From assembly GCF_021538895.1 (NCBI RefSeq), contig NZ_JADDRL010000014.1, forward strand, positions 55,273 to 119,272: 64,000 nt of DNA, written 5' to 3'. The DNA comes from Streptomyces olivochromogenes (GTDB lineage Bacteria > Actinomycetota > Actinomycetes > Streptomycetales > Streptomycetaceae). A model generated the notes under the pieces. The model had not been told where the DNA came from. It searched no databases and saw nothing but the letters and a program-made list of their open reading frames with translations. Below, piece by piece: positions 61,995 through 64,000 of the stretch; position 1 is the first letter of the stretch, and every line of letters starts with the position of its first letter. A program made the position numbers and the translations under genes.

Positions 61995-62234
61995 TCGATC
62001 TCCTTCGGGCTGGCCTCGTGGTGGAGGCACAGGCGGGGCAAAGGGGGTGCACAGAGTTGCGGCGAGTGAGGAGAGGGTGGCATTCAAGCCAGATCTTTGA
62101 CAGTCCGCAGTCAAGACTTTACGCGATCGTATCCGAAACCTGTTACCTGTCGTCCGTTATGCGGACGCCCGAGAGCCACCTCAACTACCCGTCCACACAG
62201 CGCAGGTGAGGTTCGGGACGTCACCCTCACGCCG

Positions 62235-62744
62235 TCAGGTCAGCGCCTTGCGCAGGACGGCGCAGGGGCGGCCGAGCTCGCGGTCCGGGCGGTGGCCGAT
62301 GACCTCGTACCCGAGGGAGGTCCAGAAGGCGAAGCCCTTGGGGTTGGCGTCGAGCACGGCGAGACGCACGGCGCCGCGGCCCGCGGCGCGCAGACGGTCC
62401 TCGACGAGTCCCGCGATCCGCCGCCCGTGCCCCTGTCCGTGCACACCCGCGTCGACCATCAGCAGCCCGATCCACGGATCCGGGTCCGCCGGGTCGGGGT
62501 GCCGGGCGAGGGTGATGACGACCCCGACCAGCCGCCCCTCGCTGCGGGCCAGCAGCACCTGGGCGTCCGGGTGCGCCAACTCGTCGGCCAGCGCGGCCGC
62601 CACCTGTTCCGGCCGGATGTCGTCCGGGTCCGGGAAGTCACCGCTGAGGGCCTGGAACTCACGGTTGGAGGCGTAGAGCGCGGTGAGCTCGGTGAGCAGC
62701 GGGGCCGGAATGTCGAGGCCGGGGGAGAGGGGCTCCAGGATCAC
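62235..62744 (-). CDS. GNAT-family acetyltransferase
   Basis: The 169-aa protein has the GNAT core: LLVGV-type strand in GRLVGVVITLARH, acetyl-CoA loop GVHGQGHGRRIAGLV (about 104-118) and AFWTSLGYEVIGHRPDRELG at the end. Substrate unknown. GTG start at 62744. Divergent from no adjacent gene; a 244-bp gap with no visible gene separates it from terD. Confidence 0.83.
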   Translation of the reverse strand: MILEPLSPGLDIPAPLLTELTALYASNREFQALSGDFPDPDDIRPEQVAAALADELAHPDAQVLLARSEGRLVGVVITLARHPDPADPDPWIGLLMVDAGVHGQGHGRRIAGLVEDRLRAAGRGAVRLAVLDANPKGFAFWTSLGYEVIGHRPDRELGRPCAVLRKALT

Positions 62745-62931
62745 CCGGCCAACCTTAGGGCCCGCCGTCGAATTCCCGCCTGCCTCGCGATGCCTGCCTC
62801 GCGACGCCCGGCATGCTCCCCCGATCTCTCGGCTCTCGCTTGAGCGGGCAGGGGGACCCCCATGGCGCCGCGAGGCCCGTCCTTCGGGCGGATGCCCGGC
62901 CCGGATCGCGTACGGAGCGGAAGCGTGAACG

Positions 62932-62972
62932 CGGCCGAGCCCCCGGCCGTGTGACGGGCGGGGGCTCGGCCG
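62932..62972 (-). terminator. Terminator downstream of the TerD gene
   Basis: CGGCCGAGCCCCC and its complement form a perfect 13-bp stem with a 15-nt loop, 16 bp beyond the terD stop. Confidence 0.8.
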
Positions 62973-62988
62973 GTGCGGGCGGGCTGAC

Positions 62989-63564
62989 TCAGACGTTCAC
63001 GCCGAAGTCCTGGGCGATGCCCACCAGGCCCGAGGCGTAGCCCTGGCCGACCGCGCGGAACTTCCACTCGGCGCCGTTGCGGTAGAGCTCGCCGAAGACC
63101 ATGGCCGTCTCGGTGGCGGCGTCCTCGGACAGGTCGTAGCGGGCGATCTCGGCGCCGCCGGCCTGGTTGATGATGCGGATGTACGCGTTGCGGACCTGGC
63201 CGAAGTTCTGGCCGCGGTTCTCGGCGTCGTAGATGGAGACCGGGAAGACGATCTTGTCGATGTCGGCCGGGAGACCGGCGAGGTTGACGTTGATCGCCTC
63301 GTCGTCGCCCGCGCCCTCGCCCGTGCGGTTGTCGCCCGTGTGGACGATCGTGTTGTCGGGGGTCTGCTTGTTGTTGAAGAAGACGAAGTGGGCGTCCGAG
63401 AAGACCTTGCCCTGCCCGTTGACCGCGATGGCGGAGGCGTCCAGGTCGAAGTCCGTGCCGGTGGTGGTGCGGACGTCCCAGCCGAGGCCCACGGTGACGG
63501 CGGTCAGGCCCGGAGCCTCCTTGGTGAGCGAGACGTTGCCACCCTTGGACAGGCTTACAGCCAT
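62989..63564 (-). CDS. terD: TerD-family tellurium-resistance/stress protein
   Basis: The 191-aa calcium-binding protein starts [20 protein letters not shown] and has the TerD signatures [18 protein letters not shown] (Asp ligands) and [31 protein letters not shown] is at the C-terminus. Streptomyces TerD proteins affect stress and spore development. I chose the ATG at 63564; it is the usual start and GGGACTCCC lies upstream. Confidence 0.93.
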   Translation of the reverse strand: MAVSLSKGGNVSLTKEAPGLTAVTVGLGWDVRTTTGTDFDLDASAIAVNGQGKVFSDAHFVFFNNKQTPDNTIVHTGDNRTGEGAGDDEAINVNLAGLPADIDKIVFPVSIYDAENRGQNFGQVRNAYIRIINQAGGAEIARYDLSEDAATETAMVFGELYRNGAEWKFRAVGQGYASGLVGIAQDFGVNV

Positions 63565-63718
63565 TGTTGGGAGTCCCTTCCCTAGTTCTGTGTGCACGAA
63601 GCTACCGTCACCCCGAAGAACGTCGAGAGGGGTCCCCGTGGTTCCGGATCTCTTTACCTCTTTTACCAAAGGGAAAACCGGGTGACGGGAGCCGCACTCT
63701 GCCGGGAACATGGGACGC

Positions 63719-64000
63719 ATGTCCGGTCCTTACGTCATCCGTGGCTCCGTCTCCCTGCCCGAGGCCGAGCTCATGTGGCGTTTCTCGCGTTCCTCGGGGC
63801 CCGGCGGACAGCACGTCAACACCAGTGACTCGCAGGTCGAGCTCCGCTTCGACCTGGCGAAGACCGAGGCCCTGCCCGAGGTGTGGAAGCGGCGGGCGCT
63901 GGAGCGGCTGGCCGGGCGGCTGGCCGACGGCGTCGTCACCGTCCGCGCCTCCGAGCACCGCTCGCAGTGGCGCAACCGCGAGACCGCCGCCGTGCGCCTC
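63719..64000 (+). CDS. arfB: ArfB/YaeJ-type peptidyl-tRNA hydrolase, release-factor-like (truncated by window edge)
   Basis: The first 94 codons are in the window: [18 protein letters not shown], then [12 protein letters not shown] with the catalytic GGQ at 29-31. A relative of release factors that frees stalled ribosomes; the basic C-terminal tail lies beyond base 64000. An in-frame ATG at 63710 is an alternative start. Confidence 0.88.
   Translation, partial: MSGPYVIRGSVSLPEAELMWRFSRSSGPGGQHVNTSDSQVELRFDLAKTEALPEVWKRRALERLAGRLADGVVTVRASEHRSQWRNRETAAVRL

Overview
The window is chromosomal DNA of a Streptomyces. The evidence is the very high GC content, GTG starts and GTGA/ATGA gene overlaps, a PhoU/PhoR-PhoP locus with a PHO box, CarD, MsiK, a spore-pigment type II polyketide cluster, and a pSAM2-type integrative element in a tRNA gene. 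From memory, the left 24 kb follows the gene order around SCO4209 to SCO4240 of S. coelicolor; no database was searched.

Layout. (1) 1-9.7 kb: mixed metabolic, transport and regulatory genes. These include an AraC regulator, a DUF2000 protein, two MFS exporters, gpmA, two small uncharacterised genes, a GNAT enzyme, a GH15 glucoamylase/trehalase-like enzyme, an AhpD-like protein and a DUF4242 nickel-binding protein. (2) 9.8-24.3 kb: conserved core with a Cys-rich 51-aa protein, phoU divergent from phoR-phoP across a three-unit PHO box, a lipoprotein gene, carD, ispD-ispF, a PPOX-type flavoprotein, cysS, rlmB, a DoxX membrane protein, a sugar nucleotidyltransferase-like gene, an exported protein and msiK. 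(3) 24.38-41.65 kb: tRNA-Thr(UGU) followed by two integrative elements in tandem. A 44-bp copy of the tRNA 3' part (24414, 34315, 41605) bounds each one. Element 1 (about 9.9 kb) is a complete AICE: int, xis, repSA, transfer genes with an FtsK/TraB ATPase, and a korSA-like GntR gene. It also carries a GGDEF (diguanylate cyclase) gene inside its transfer operon and a 3' fragment of a tRNA-Ser. Element 2 (about 7.3 kb) keeps int and xis but has no rep or tra genes. It carries a palindromic repeat array, a gene remnant, a DUF4232 secreted protein, a LexA-type HTH protein, a possible transposon-end remnant, and a TetR-controlled cassette of an alpha/beta hydrolase, an unknown protein and an MBL-fold hydrolase. 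(4) 41.7-50.0 kb: a whiE-type spore-pigment cluster (FAD monooxygenase divergent from SchA/CurD-like, cupin, KS-alpha, KS-beta, ACP, two cyclases) plus a convergent methyltransferase. (5) 50-64 kb: secreted beta-helix protein, APH-type kinase, rhomboid-like protein, two FAD oxidoreductases, two GNATs, a DHA2 exporter, pentapeptide-repeat protein, M1 and M4 secreted peptidases, TerD and a truncated ArfB-type release factor.

How it works together: PhoR-PhoP with PhoU controls phosphate starvation; ispD-ispF, cysS and rlmB are housekeeping genes; MsiK energises several sugar ABC importers. In element 1 a single minus-strand run from 31.2 to 24.5 kb encodes transfer, replication, excision and integration, opposite a GntR repressor with three operator-like palindromes between them. 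The whiE run 43.6-48.9 kb is a coupled operon for an aromatic polyketide pigment of spores.
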